64,000 bases of DNA, taken from NCBI GenBank assembly GCA_937872385.1, contig CALMSO010000046.1, positions 1-64,000 on the forward strand, given 5' to 3'. The translations under genes and the position numbers were made by a program. The notes below the pieces were generated by a model. The model ran no database searches, was not told the DNA's origin, and saw nothing but the letters and a program-made list of their open reading frames with translations. Origin of the DNA: an uncultured Saprospiraceae bacterium. GTDB taxonomy: Bacteria; Bacteroidota; Bacteroidia; Chitinophagales; Saprospiraceae. Positions 43,514 through 52,364 of this stretch are shown in pieces (position 1 is the stretch's first letter; each line of letters begins with the position of its first letter).

Positions 43514-44191
43514 TCCTTTTTTCGGCGTAGTAATATTCGGCGGCTTGAGATAAAATGGCTCAAAATAAGCTACATCCGCGAACGTCTTTGCTGCAAATGC
43601 TGCGTTTGCTAAAGGCATCAAATGCGCAGCCGAGCACAGCACCGGACTAAAATGCGCTAAAGGCGAATGCAACACTGCTTTGCATTTTTCGGCACCACTC
43701 CCAGAAAAAACGATAGCTTGCTCTTTCGCAAAATAATCTGCAAAGGTATTTTCTTCCACCCGGAGCGCTGCGGCTGGTTGTATAAGACGATTATCGGCAT
43801 CGAAAATGGCAGCATAGACTTCCATGCGGCGGGCATCAATCATCGGGCAGTAGAGCGCCGGGCGTTTTTCTAGGTGCGCAGTAGCCAGTGCCAGCACCTG
43901 CAAGGTATCCACCGCGATGAGAGGTTTTTGCAAAGCATAACAAATGCCCTTGGCTGTAGAAACGCCAATGCGCAAACCCGTGTAGGAGCCTGGCCCAGTG
44001 CTGACGGCCACAGCATCGAGCGCCGATAAGGGCACTCCGGCTTCTTCGGCGCAAGCGACAATCATACCCGTGATACGGGCGGCGTGTTCATGGAAGGCAT
44101 CGCTTTCGCGCAAAGCGAGCAGTTGGGTGCCGTCACTAATGCCGATGGAGCAAATATCCGTTGCGGTTTCAATCAAGAGCAATAGCGCCAA
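43505..44191 (-). CDS. tsaB: tRNA threonylcarbamoyladenosine biosynthesis protein TsaB
   Basis: Non-catalytic partner of TsaD in t6A synthesis. The 228-residue protein has the ASKHA-fold N terminus LLLIETATDICSIGI, SDAFHEHAARIT, the STGPGSYTGLRIGVSTAKGI hallmark, LALATAHLE, and the PMIDARRMEVYAAIFD segment. The C-terminal half is shorter and less conserved, as usual. It is transcribed toward the MMPL gene, overlapping its end by 9 bases, and lies 34 bases after the VWA gene on the same strand. Its partner TsaE is encoded at 31622-32050. Confidence 0.94.
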   Translation of the reverse strand: MALLLLIETATDICSIGISDGTQLLALRESDAFHEHAARITGMIVACAEEAGVPLSALDAVAVSTGPGSYTGLRIGVSTAKGICYALQKPLIAVDTLQVLALATAHLEKRPALYCPMIDARRMEVYAAIFDADNRLIQPAAALRVEENTFADYFAKEQAIVFSGSGAEKCKAVLHSPLAHFSPVLCSAAHLMPLANAAFAAKTFADVAYFEPFYLKPPNITTPKKGLW

Positions 44192-44225
44192 ATCTTTGTT
44201 TTTGCAGCAAAAGTAGCGAAATTAT

Positions 44226-45362
44226 TCAGTTTCTGACGGCAATATTATTGGCGGTAAGCCACTCCCGCAGATCGTGTTTGTTGATAGCAGCAGCCATCAG
44301 GTCGGGGAAGAGGTCGGGGGTGCAAGCAAAAGCCGGAATGTTGAGCTGAGCTAAATGTGCCGCTACTTTTTTATTGTAGGCTGGCGCGCCTTCGTCGTGT
44401 AGGGCCAGCAGCGTAACCAATTGCACACCAGAAGTTTGGATGGCATTTATTTTTTGCAAAAGTGCTTGCTCGCTGCCGCCTTCGTACAAATCACTGATGA
44501 GCACCAGAATAGTTTCCTGCGGGTTGTGTACCAATGAGTGGGCATAGCCGAGGGCTTTCGCAATATCGGTGCCACCGCCCAATTGTGCAGCAAACAACAA
44601 ATCAACCGGATCGTGCAGCAAGTCCGTCAGGTCGGCTATTTCGGTATCGAATGCAACCAAATGCGTGCGTACGCTGCGCAACGAAGCCAGAATAGCCCCG
44701 AAAATAGCGGCATACACTACCGAATTGCTCATGGACCCGCTCTGGTCAATACAAAGAATGATGTGCCGGAGCTGTGCGCCTTTGCGACCAAAGCCGACGA
44801 GCCGTTCCGGAATCACGGTTTTATAATCCGGTTGGTAATGTTTGAGGTTGGCCCGGATGGTTTGATTCCAATCAATTTCGTGGGGTTTGGGGCGGTAGCT
44901 GCGTGCGGCGCGGTGAATGCTGCCCTCTATGGCTTGTCGCATCCGGGCGTGCAGTCTTTGCTCCAATTGCCCTACAATACTGTGGACGAGCTGCCGGGCG
45001 GTATCGCGGGTTTGTTCGGGTAGGGTTTTGTTCAACGACAGCAGCAGACTGGCCAAGTGCACATCGGGCGTGATGGTTTCGAGGAGTTCGGGTTCGAGGA
45101 GCATCCGTTTCAGGCCTAAGCGGTCGAGGGCATCGCGTTGTAGCAATTGGACTATCGGCTTGGGGAAGTAGGTGCGAATGTCTTTCAGCCAGCGGTTGAT
45201 GCGGGGTGCAGAATTGCCTAAGCCGCCCTTGCGATCTTCATTATACAAAAGCTCCAGCGCATGGTCCATTCCAGACTGCGTTTTGTCGAGCGCAACCTCT
45301 TCAGCAGGATCAGCATGGCGCCCCAAGATGAGGCGCCACCTGAGTACGTTTTCTTCCGGCAT
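44226..45362 (-). CDS. YehP-type VWA-domain protein
   Basis: A 378-residue protein strongly resembling E. coli YehP in length and layout. It has an N-terminal RWRLILG and QSGMDHALELLY with GGLGNSAPRINRWL, a helical middle (TARQLVHSIVGQLEQRLHAR), then IDWNQTIRANLKHYQPDYKT and a VWA domain at about 200-330. That domain has an intact metal-ion site (DQSGSMS, GGGTDIAKAL, LISDLYEGGSE) and RTHLVAFDTEIADLTDLL. In E. coli, YehP sits with a MoxR-type ATPase (YehL) and a SWIM zinc-finger protein (YehQ). Here neither is nearby. Its ATG overlaps the stop of the GlsB-like gene by 1 base (TAATG), so translation is coupled. Confidence 0.85.
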   Translation of the reverse strand: MPEENVLRWRLILGRHADPAEEVALDKTQSGMDHALELLYNEDRKGGLGNSAPRINRWLKDIRTYFPKPIVQLLQRDALDRLGLKRMLLEPELLETITPDVHLASLLLSLNKTLPEQTRDTARQLVHSIVGQLEQRLHARMRQAIEGSIHRAARSYRPKPHEIDWNQTIRANLKHYQPDYKTVIPERLVGFGRKGAQLRHIILCIDQSGSMSNSVVYAAIFGAILASLRSVRTHLVAFDTEIADLTDLLHDPVDLLFAAQLGGGTDIAKALGYAHSLVHNPQETILVLISDLYEGGSEQALLQKINAIQTSGVQLVTLLALHDEGAPAYNKKVAAHLAQLNIPAFACTPDLFPDLMAAAINKHDLREWLTANNIAVRN

Positions 45363-45616
45363 TATTTTCTTCTGAGCAAACTGGCTACAAAGAGTAGCAC
45401 TACGGCGCCGATGACGGCTGTGACAATGTAATTAACGGTAGCATTTCCGGTAGAAATGGACACTTTCAACACGTCATTGAGCAGCCATCCGCCGAGGAAG
45501 CCACCTACAATACCAATGATAATGTTCCATAAAAGACCGAATCCGCCGCCTTTAGTTAACAGACCAGCCAGCCAGCCGGCTACTGCGCCGACGATGATGA
45601 AATAGATAAAAGCCAT
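45362..45616 (-). CDS. GlsB/YeaQ/YmgE family membrane protein
   Basis: An 84-residue protein of three small membrane helices: FIYFIIVGAVAGWLAGLL, the glycine-rich GGGFGLLWNIIIGIVGGFLG and YIVTAVIGAVVLLFVASLL, ending in RRK. These are the transglycosylase-associated-protein/GlsB signature, linked to envelope and general stress. It is the first gene of a two-gene unit with the VWA protein. A TAAATTTG box lies upstream at 45658-45665. Confidence 0.9.
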   Translation of the reverse strand: MAFIYFIIVGAVAGWLAGLLTKGGGFGLLWNIIIGIVGGFLGGWLLNDVLKVSISTGNATVNYIVTAVIGAVVLLFVASLLRRK

Positions 45617-45657
45617 GGTTCAAGTTGATTTTAGGTTAAGTAATGAACAAGTTGTGC

Positions 45658-45665
45658 CAAATTTA
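45658..45665 (-). promoter_or_regulatory. Bacteroidota -7 box for the GlsB-VWA unit
   Basis: TAAATTTG on the minus strand matches TANNTTTG; transcription would start near 45652, about 36 bases before the ATG. No TTTG is seen at 19-21 bases upstream. The rest of the 426-base divergent gap (45617-46042) is AT-rich; a TATTTTTG on the plus strand near 45849 could serve the flippase-like gene, and no gene is seen in it. Confidence 0.4.
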
Positions 45666-46042
45666 AGCAAAATAAGCTATTATTTAGACGAATAAAATTC
45701 CAAAAAGTCACGCCAAAAAGAAAAAATTTTATTTCCGGGCGGGTTTTTTTCAGGTTTTTGTGGAAGGGCTTCTGTGCGGGCATCTTTTGAGCGATTGTTT
45801 CCTGTTATAATTTTTTTGTACAATAAGACACAACGAAACTTCGTATGGTTATTTTTGTTGCATGATGATGTGTACAAAACAGCAGCATAAGTCAGGTAAT
45901 ATATTTAGTGCAGGGACGCAGTATTTTTACCAGCCGTTGCTTAGGTGTGGTTTGGGTAATGATTTTTGATGGTAAAAACGGTCCCGCCGGCTGCTTGCCT
46001 TCATTGTTCTATATGAAATTCTAACGCTATTTTGTGACGAAA

Positions 46043-47158
46043 ATGCCGAAACACCAGCCGGAAACTTTTACTGAACAGCACCGGGAAGTGCTCCAATCCA
46101 TCCGTACGTCGCGGGTGATTATACCTGTATTGATAGGTCTGGGGGCAGTATCCTATCTGCTGTGGCGACAGTTTGACCCGCAAGAATTTGCCAATATCGA
46201 GTGGACGCGCCACACCTTCACTTGGATGGGCATCGCCATTTTGACTTTTGTGCTTTGGCACTTGGCGTACTCGGCGCGGCTGCGCATCCTTTCGCGGGGG
46301 GCATTTGGCTGGTTGAAAAGTATTGAATTGATTGCCATCTGGGAGTTTGCCTCCGCAGTATCGCCCTCGGCGGTGGGCGGCTCTACGGTAGCGTTTTTCA
46401 TTTTAGCGCAAGAAAAGTTGCCCACGGCCAAAACCACCATGATTGTATTGTACACGATTATGCTGGACGGCTTTTTTTTCATCGTCACTATTCCGGTGTT
46501 GTACGCCCTTTTCGGGAATAGCATCTTGCGTCCGGATGCAGTGGGTATTGCCGACGTGGGGGCATGGGCTTTTTATTTTGGGGCGGCCTATGCCGTGATG
46601 ACCAGCTACAGCCTGTTTTTTTATTATGGTATTTTTATCAATCCTAACCAACTCAAGCGCATCCTCGCCCTCATCACCAAACTCCCCTGGCTGAATCGCT
46701 ACCACCGCAAGGCCATTAGCCTCGGCAATGACATGATCGTAGCCTCAAAGGAGCTACGCGAGCAAGGCTTTCGCTTTCATTTTATGGCGGGGTTAGTCAC
46801 GTTCGTGATCTGGACGCTGCGGTTTCTCATTCTCAGTAGTTGTATTATCGCTTTTGTAGATACCATTCCGCTGGATTTCGGCACGCAGTTTGAGCTGTAT
46901 GCCCGTCTCGAAACCATGTTTCTCATCTTCCTTTTCAGCCCGACGCCCGGCGGCGCTGGCGTTATTGAATTGCTTTTTGGAGGCTTTCTGAAAGATTATA
47001 TCCTTAGCCCAACTGTGTCAACGGTCATTTCCATGTTTTGGAGGGTACTTACCTACTATACCTATCTAATAATCGGGGTGGTGGTCATTCCCAACTGGAT
47101 CAACAACATCCTCAATGAGCGGCGGCGCCAGCGTACAAAGGCAGGAAGCTACGAATAA
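46043..47158 (+). CDS. flippase-like integral membrane protein (LPG synthase TM / YbhN family), second copy
   Basis: A 371-residue polytopic membrane protein of the same family as 1249-2322 but only distantly similar. It has TSRVIIPVLIGLGAVSYLLW, the IELIAIWEFASAVSPSAVGG segment, and about eight helices. A characteristic FSPTPGGAGVIELLFGGFL turn lies near the C terminus (equivalent to the PSPGGMG of the first copy), and a basic tail (NERRRQRTK) ends it. Lipid or polyprenol-linked sugar translocation is suspected for the family. The ATG at 46043 is taken over a GTG nine bases earlier. It is transcribed alone. Confidence 0.85.
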   Translation: MPKHQPETFTEQHREVLQSIRTSRVIIPVLIGLGAVSYLLWRQFDPQEFANIEWTRHTFTWMGIAILTFVLWHLAYSARLRILSRGAFGWLKSIELIAIWEFASAVSPSAVGGSTVAFFILAQEKLPTAKTTMIVLYTIMLDGFFFIVTIPVLYALFGNSILRPDAVGIADVGAWAFYFGAAYAVMTSYSLFFYYGIFINPNQLKRILALITKLPWLNRYHRKAISLGNDMIVASKELREQGFRFHFMAGLVTFVIWTLRFLILSSCIIAFVDTIPLDFGTQFELYARLETMFLIFLFSPTPGGAGVIELLFGGFLKDYILSPTVSTVISMFWRVLTYYTYLIIGVVVIPNWINNILNERRRQRTKAGSYE

Positions 47159-47371
47159 CCTGGAGAGCATATCATGCGGCGGTGGATTACAGTTTTGTAA
47201 GTAAAGCGGATATAAAAAAACCTTCGGGCTTGGCCTTTTCTACCCATTTCAATGAGCTGTGACGTATGCCTGGTTTTACAACTGTTTGACTATTCGTGCA
47301 GGTTAATATTCAATGGCGGTGCAGTATAGTCACAAAATTTTTGTTGCTTTACAAGACTATTTATCCAAATT

Positions 47372-47672
47372 ATGAAAATTGCACAGGCATGGCTGTTACT
47401 TTTTGTATTAATGTCCAATTGGATAGGTGGTCTGCTTTGCTTTGAAGCGAGTTATTACATAGAGAGCCGCCGGGAAATGAGCGCGCAGGAAAAAGAAATT
47501 GCAGCAGCAATACAACAACAAACCGGAGTCGTAAATAGTGTGCGATCTGGCTACCAACCGCCATGGCGATGCCGCTTTTGCCGATTATCTAATCAATACA
47601 GGCGTAGCTTGGCGCTTGGGTAAGGAAAAAGAAGTGGTTTTCAAGCAATTTGAAGACCTGCCGGGCAATTGA
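47372..47672 (+). pseudogene. frameshifted small membrane/secreted protein gene
   Basis: The frame from ATG 47372 gives a hydrophobic helix then a charged helix (ASYYIESRREMSAQEKEIAA), and QQQTGVVNS. After about 47550 this frame turns into Arg/Cys-rich nonsense (PPWRCRFCRLSNQYRR). A neighbouring frame continues with coherent protein (ATNRHGDAAFADYLINTGVA, then EKEVVFKQFEDLPGN) to a TGA at 47670-47672. A single one-base indel near 47540-47550 would join them into one protein of about 98 residues. Sequencing error or a real lesion cannot be told apart here. A hairpin follows. Confidence 0.55.
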
Positions 47673-47687
47673 TGTTCAGATAAAGAA

Positions 47688-47720
47688 AGCGGCATTCCCT
47701 GTCAAGCATGGAATGCCGCT
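47688..47720 (+). terminator. strong hairpin after the frameshifted gene
   Basis: Perfect 11-bp stem AGCGGCATTCC / GGAATGCCGCT (47688-47698 with 47710-47720) around an 11-base loop. Only scattered Ts follow. It may end the small gene's transcript. Confidence 0.6.
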
Positions 47721-47738
47721 GCTCTTACTCTTATACTA

Positions 47739-47835
47739 TTTTCAGTTGAAAATGAGGTATTTATTTATTTCCAAAAGCTTGTTTTTCAAAATTTTACAAA
47801 ATCGTAAATTGTAAATCGGACCTCGCAACTCGCAA
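47739..47835 (+). repeat. 95-bp palindrome-headed intergenic repeat, copy 4
   Basis: TTTTCAGTTGAAAA (one base off the palindrome) at 47739-47752, TATTTATTTATTT, CTTGTTTTTCAAAATTTTAC, and GTAAATCGGACCTCGCAAC. Same orientation as copies 1 and 3; it ends 24 bases before the metalloprotease stop. Confidence 0.78.
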
Positions 47836-47858
47836 ATGCTATTAGTATCTGGCTTGGC

Positions 47859-50321
47859 CTATTCTTCGCCTTTCAAAGCTGTATCAATCCTAGCCATTAG
47901 ATCATTGAGGTGGCTGCGCGACATCGCATCGCGCTGGCGACCTGCGCCTGCTTTCACATCGCGCTGAAGCGTTTCGAGCGTGGCACGCGTCATAGCTTTG
48001 ATATCGGTTTGCGTGTATTGCGCGTCCTTGTTTTTCATCCATTCGGTCATTTTGTCTATATAAGCCCGTTGCAAATTACGCCGGAAAGGATCAATAGCAT
48101 CACCCGTACGCAGTTCGCTAAAAATACCATTGCGGGTATCATTGTACAGGCTCGTCATGGTATAAACATTGGCAGTGCCGTGCAAGGCCTCTGTTTCTAT
48201 TAAGCGCTTGAGCCGATCGCCGCTGAACAGTCCATTGAGCGTAGCGACTTGAGCTGTGCGCAGCCGATCCATCATGCCAGCTCCTTCGATGCGTTGCAAG
48301 ATGTTGTTGTCGAGCATCCATTTAGGCGTCTGAAAAAGCTGTGCATTCAAGAAAGCTACGGCCCGCTGTTGTTTTTCTTTGGCTACCGGTACGAAAACGA
48401 TACCTTCCTGATCGTAGGTTTTGACGTATTCGATAACCCCACCCACATTGCTAGATACGTGGCCCATGTAGCGGCGGTATTGCCCAACCACTTGTCCGTA
48501 CAATTCTTGCAAATCTTCATAAGTTTTGCCATCTGCTTGTGTCCATTTGACCAAATTAGATACAATGCGCTTGAGATTGGCAATGCCCAACTCGCTGGCT
48601 TTCATGGCGTCGTCGCCAATGTCTTCGGTTTGTGCGGTAGGGTCAATCACATTGCCTTGCTGGCGGCCATAACGATAGATGGGGTCATCGGCACGTTCCA
48701 ATATCCATTGGTGCAAGGTTGATTTTTCCGCTTCTGGCGAATTGGCACCCGGTACCAATTTATAACCGTACATAATAGACCAGAGGTCGTAAGGCCCTAC
48801 TTTAGCAAACAGACCAGCGCCTTTGTCTTCAGGCTGAGCAACGTAATTGAAGCGGGCATAATCCATGATAGAGGGTGATACGCCCATGCGCTGTACAAAG
48901 CCAGGAGCGCGCAGCGAGTCCACCGGATAGGCGGCACTGGATCCCATATTATGCGGCAGGCCGAGGGTATGCCCCACTTCGTGCGCAGCTACAAAGCGAA
49001 TAAGCTCGCCCATAAGTTCATCGGAAAACTTGACTTTTTGAGCGTCGGGATTGACCGCAGCCGTTTGGATGAAGAACCAGTTGCGCAGCAAATTCATCAC
49101 GTTGTGATACCAGAGAATATCACTTTCGAGAATTTCGCCGGTGCGCGGGTCGTGCACGTGGGGCCCTTGTGCATTCTGAATTTCGGTGGTAATGTAGCGA
49201 ATCACCGAGTAGCGCACGTCTTCGGGGCTCCAGTCGGGGTCTTCTTCGGGCGAGGGTGGGTCTTTGGCAATGATAGCATTCTTAAAACCGGCGGCTTCAA
49301 AGGCCACTTGCCAGTCTTCGATGCCCTGCTTCAGGTAGGGCCGCCATTTTTCTGGGGTGGCTGGGTCAATATAATATTCGATGGGCTTTTTCGGCTCCAC
49401 GAGTTCGCCACGGGCATAGGCTTCGGGATCTTTTGGATCGAGGCGCCAGCGCGTGATGTACCGGCGTTTGGCCGCTTTTTGCTCATCGGCGCTGTAGTCT
49501 GTTTGCTGAATAGAAAAATAACCAACGCGCGCATCGAACAGACGCGGCTGCCAGGGGTCTTCGGGCAGTAGGATAAACGACTGGTTCATTTCCAACGAGA
49601 GGGTGCCAGTGAGCTGATTATCAGGTAGTTTATCACCATTAAATGTCAATACATGGCGCACCTCCACATTTTGCGGAAAGCTCTTGATGTACTGAATAAA
49701 ACTGCGCGCTTTGTCCAAAGATTTGATAGAAAAATTGCGGCGGTCATTGTCAGAAAGCGGCCCGATCATAGGCACATCGCCGGTAAAAAGGGGCGACACT
49801 TCAAAGACGACCGTTGAAGAATCCTTGGCCATTGTAGCAATGTCGAAAGTCATGATAATCGGCTCGAAGTTGTTGTTGCGCAGCGACTGATAAATTGGCT
49901 CGTCAGGATTGGCCACACTGCTATACGACACCGAGCGCAGCAAGATTTTGTCGTCTTTTTGCTGCCAGCGAACCACCTGCTGTGGCCGCGATTTCATACC
50001 AGCACCGCCAAAATTCAGGTTTTTTACGTGCCCAGCGATGCGGCTCACCACCAGAATTTCCTTGTTGAGCAGATCGGTTGGAATTTCAAAATAATAACTG
50101 CTACCTACCTTGTGGGTAGTGAAAAAGCCTGGGCTGGTAATAGCCTCATCCGTGATGATTTCCTTGTAGGGCTTTATTTTACCGTTGTTTTTTTTCGGCT
50201 CCGGCTTTTTTTCAGCTACCGGCGCGGGCTGGGCGGGCTTCGGCTCTTCCTTCGCCAAGGTGGCGGGCGATTTGCAGGCAACTATTCCCAGCAGCAGCAA
50301 AAAGAGTAAATGTTTGAACAT
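47859..50321 (-). CDS. zinc-dependent metalloprotease (DUF5117/DUF5118/DUF4953 type)
   Basis: An 820-residue predicted lipoprotein (signal ending LLLLGIVAC). A Pro/Lys-rich linker follows, then the DUF5118-like start (PYKEIITDEAITSPGFFTTH), DUF5117 (YYFEIPTDLLNKEILVVSRI to VRHVLTFNGDKLP), and a metzincin-like catalytic part with HEVGHTLGLPHNMGSS near residue 445 and SIMDYARFNYV as the Met-turn. HExxHxxGxxH supplies three zinc ligands and the catalytic Glu. It should degrade proteins in the periplasm or at the cell surface; such proteins are abundant in Bacteroidota. The C-terminal 200 residues are helical. It is monocistronic, and repeat copy 4 lies beyond its stop. Confidence 0.9.
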   Translation of the reverse strand: MFKHLLFLLLLGIVACKSPATLAKEEPKPAQPAPVAEKKPEPKKNNGKIKPYKEIITDEAITSPGFFTTHKVGSSYYFEIPTDLLNKEILVVSRIAGHVKNLNFGGAGMKSRPQQVVRWQQKDDKILLRSVSYSSVANPDEPIYQSLRNNNFEPIIMTFDIATMAKDSSTVVFEVSPLFTGDVPMIGPLSDNDRRNFSIKSLDKARSFIQYIKSFPQNVEVRHVLTFNGDKLPDNQLTGTLSLEMNQSFILLPEDPWQPRLFDARVGYFSIQQTDYSADEQKAAKRRYITRWRLDPKDPEAYARGELVEPKKPIEYYIDPATPEKWRPYLKQGIEDWQVAFEAAGFKNAIIAKDPPSPEEDPDWSPEDVRYSVIRYITTEIQNAQGPHVHDPRTGEILESDILWYHNVMNLLRNWFFIQTAAVNPDAQKVKFSDELMGELIRFVAAHEVGHTLGLPHNMGSSAAYPVDSLRAPGFVQRMGVSPSIMDYARFNYVAQPEDKGAGLFAKVGPYDLWSIMYGYKLVPGANSPEAEKSTLHQWILERADDPIYRYGRQQGNVIDPTAQTEDIGDDAMKASELGIANLKRIVSNLVKWTQADGKTYEDLQELYGQVVGQYRRYMGHVSSNVGGVIEYVKTYDQEGIVFVPVAKEKQQRAVAFLNAQLFQTPKWMLDNNILQRIEGAGMMDRLRTAQVATLNGLFSGDRLKRLIETEALHGTANVYTMTSLYNDTRNGIFSELRTGDAIDPFRRNLQRAYIDKMTEWMKNKDAQYTQTDIKAMTRATLETLQRDVKAGAGRQRDAMSRSHLNDLMARIDTALKGEE

Positions 50322-50454
50322 GATCGTTGTGTTTTTTGATAGAAAAAATTGCTTGAAGTGTGATGTCTAATGCACTATATTTCGACAAATAAAAAGCGAC
50401 ACTTTTTTCATTTTGCAAAAGTGCCGCCTTATTTTTTTACAATTGTATGATGAA

Positions 50455-52080
50455 TCAAGCGGTATATAACTGCTCGTAATATTCTTCCAGCATCCGCTTT
50501 ACCGCGAAGGGTTCTTTGGTACTCAAAATGCTAGTTTTCATCATTTCTACCCATTTCGGGCGGTTGTTATAATAGGTTGGCAATACCTCCTCCAGTAGCA
50601 CCTGATACAGCGCGTCGCGGTCGTGCGCATCGAGTATGGCTTCGTCTTCGCTTTCAAAACCGTCGCCAAATTGCCAGCCGTTCACACCGTGTTGGCAGGC
50701 CTCGGGCCACCAGCCATCGAGAATGCTTACATTGAGCACCCCATTCATAGCGGCCTTCATGCCGGATGTACCGCTGGCTTCCTTGGGGCGGCGCGGATTG
50801 TTGAGCCACACGTCGGAACCACGCGTGAGTGCAGCGCCAATTTCCATGCTGTAATTTTCGAGGAAGACCACGGCGTTCGGGTATTTCTTGGCCATAGCAA
50901 CCAGATTGGCGGCAATGCCTTTGCCCGTATCATCCAGGGGGTGGGCACGCCCGGAAAAGACGATTTGAATTTTGCCATCGCGTAGCAGCGGGTCAATGAT
51001 TTCGGGCTTACTGAAGATGAGGTCGCTGCGTTTGTAGGGCACTGCCCGCCGCGCAAACCCGATGATGAGATTGTCCACGTTGAGCTGCTGGCCGGTGTGC
51101 TGTTTTACATAATCCACCAAGGCTTGCTTGTTTTTGAGGTGGGCTGCCCACAGGTCGCCGCCTTTTTCAGCCGTAGCAATCATGTTTGGATCCACCCAAG
51201 TGGGCAGGTGAATGGCATTGGTAATAGCTACAATCTCCGAGCGGTTTTTCACCTTTTTCCACATTTTATTAGCGGTTTCGCCGTGCAATTGAGCTACCGC
51301 GTTCGACTTTTTCGAGAGGCGCAGGGCCCCTACGGTCATATTGAACGGCTCGCCGCCGAGGGTTTTTAGATTGCCTTTGGTCAGTACGCCGAGGTCGGCA
51401 CCCATGTACAGCAGGCGATCAATCGGGTGCGATTCGTTGCCCTGAATGACGGGCGTATGCGTCGTGAAAACAATTTCTTGCTTGCTGCGCTCCCAAGCTT
51501 CCTCGAAAGTAGCACCTTGCTCCATTTTCTCGCGCATGAGTTCGAAGCCAGCAAACAGCGCGTGTCCTTCGTTGAAATGATACACCTCAATCGGGATGCC
51601 CAGCAAACGCAGGGCGCGCACGCCACCGACACCGAGTACTATTTCCTGTGCGATGCGCTCCTCGCCAAACCAGCCATAGAGCTGGCCAGTGATCCAGGCG
51701 TCTTCGTTTTCCGGGAGGTCAGTATCGAGCAGGTAGAGGTCGGCATTGCCATAGGCAGTGAGTTTCCATACCTTGCAGGCTACTTTGCGCTTGCGAATGG
51801 TCACGTTTACGGTCACGCCAGTATCTTCCATTACATCGTTATAATTGTAATTGTGGTAGGTGTCGTAGGGTTGCCCATTTTTATCAATCATCTGATCGGT
51901 GTAGCCCTGTTTCCACTTGATGCCGAGGCCCACGATGGGAAATTCGTGGTCTTTGGCGCCTTTCATATAATCGCCCGCCAAGATACCGAGGCCACCAGCG
52001 TAAGCCTTGAAGGCATTATCCAATCCGTATTCCATGCAGAAGTACGCCACGCGGGGCAGGGAAGTTCTTTGCTTTGCCAT
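50455..52080 (-). CDS. alpha-glucan family phosphorylase (short GT35 form)
   Basis: Releases glucose 1-phosphate from the non-reducing end of glycogen-like glucans. The 541-residue protein begins with VAYFCMEYGLDNAFKAYAGG and carries the phosphorylase core: VYHFNEGHALFAGFE, TTHTPVIQGNESHPIDRLLY, FARRAVPYKRSDLIFSKPEI, VFSGRAHPLDDTGKGIAANL, NPRRPKEASGTSGMKAAMNG with the PLP/active-site region, and LDGWWPEACQHGVNGWQFG. It is shorter than classical GlgP (about 800) because the regulatory N-terminal part is missing, which is normal for the TIGR02094 group. Together with the synthase-like protein at 3902 it points to glycogen storage. Confidence 0.92.
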   Translation of the reverse strand: MAKQRTSLPRVAYFCMEYGLDNAFKAYAGGLGILAGDYMKGAKDHEFPIVGLGIKWKQGYTDQMIDKNGQPYDTYHNYNYNDVMEDTGVTVNVTIRKRKVACKVWKLTAYGNADLYLLDTDLPENEDAWITGQLYGWFGEERIAQEIVLGVGGVRALRLLGIPIEVYHFNEGHALFAGFELMREKMEQGATFEEAWERSKQEIVFTTHTPVIQGNESHPIDRLLYMGADLGVLTKGNLKTLGGEPFNMTVGALRLSKKSNAVAQLHGETANKMWKKVKNRSEIVAITNAIHLPTWVDPNMIATAEKGGDLWAAHLKNKQALVDYVKQHTGQQLNVDNLIIGFARRAVPYKRSDLIFSKPEIIDPLLRDGKIQIVFSGRAHPLDDTGKGIAANLVAMAKKYPNAVVFLENYSMEIGAALTRGSDVWLNNPRRPKEASGTSGMKAAMNGVLNVSILDGWWPEACQHGVNGWQFGDGFESEDEAILDAHDRDALYQVLLEEVLPTYYNNRPKWVEMMKTSILSTKEPFAVKRMLEEYYEQLYTA

Positions 52081-52205
52081 TTGCTTTGTCAGTTATATCG
52101 TTAGGAGCCTAAATGAATAATATTTTTTTTATACTTGTTGCCAAAGATATTGGTTTTGTTGGAAAGGGGAAAAAATCAGGCATTTAAAATAGCGTGCGGA
52201 ATGGG

Positions 52206-52358
52206 ATGTTATTTGTTAATATGGGGCGGTCGTTAAAAAAGGGGGGATAGGTTTAGAAGGGTTGAGGACATTGAGGGGTTGAGTATCCTATCCTCCCATT
52301 CCCTTATTACCCTTTTTTAAACCCCTTCCCAAATAACATCAACTAAATAACAACACCC
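52206..52358. repeat. composite intergenic repeat with inverted halves
   Basis: Left half: TGTTATTTGTTAATATGGGG, then GGGGGGATAGGTTTAGAAGG and TTGAGGGGTTGAG. Right half, the reverse: CCTATCCTCCCATTCCC, TTTTTTAAACCCCTTCCC, AAATAACATCAACTAAATAAC, CACCCCATC. The halves are partly complementary, and both carry modules seen at 23775-24050, 29383-29490 and 59232-59290. They fill the 284-base gap between the phosphorylase and DUF3089 genes. Confidence 0.65.
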
Positions 52359-52364
52359 CATCAT

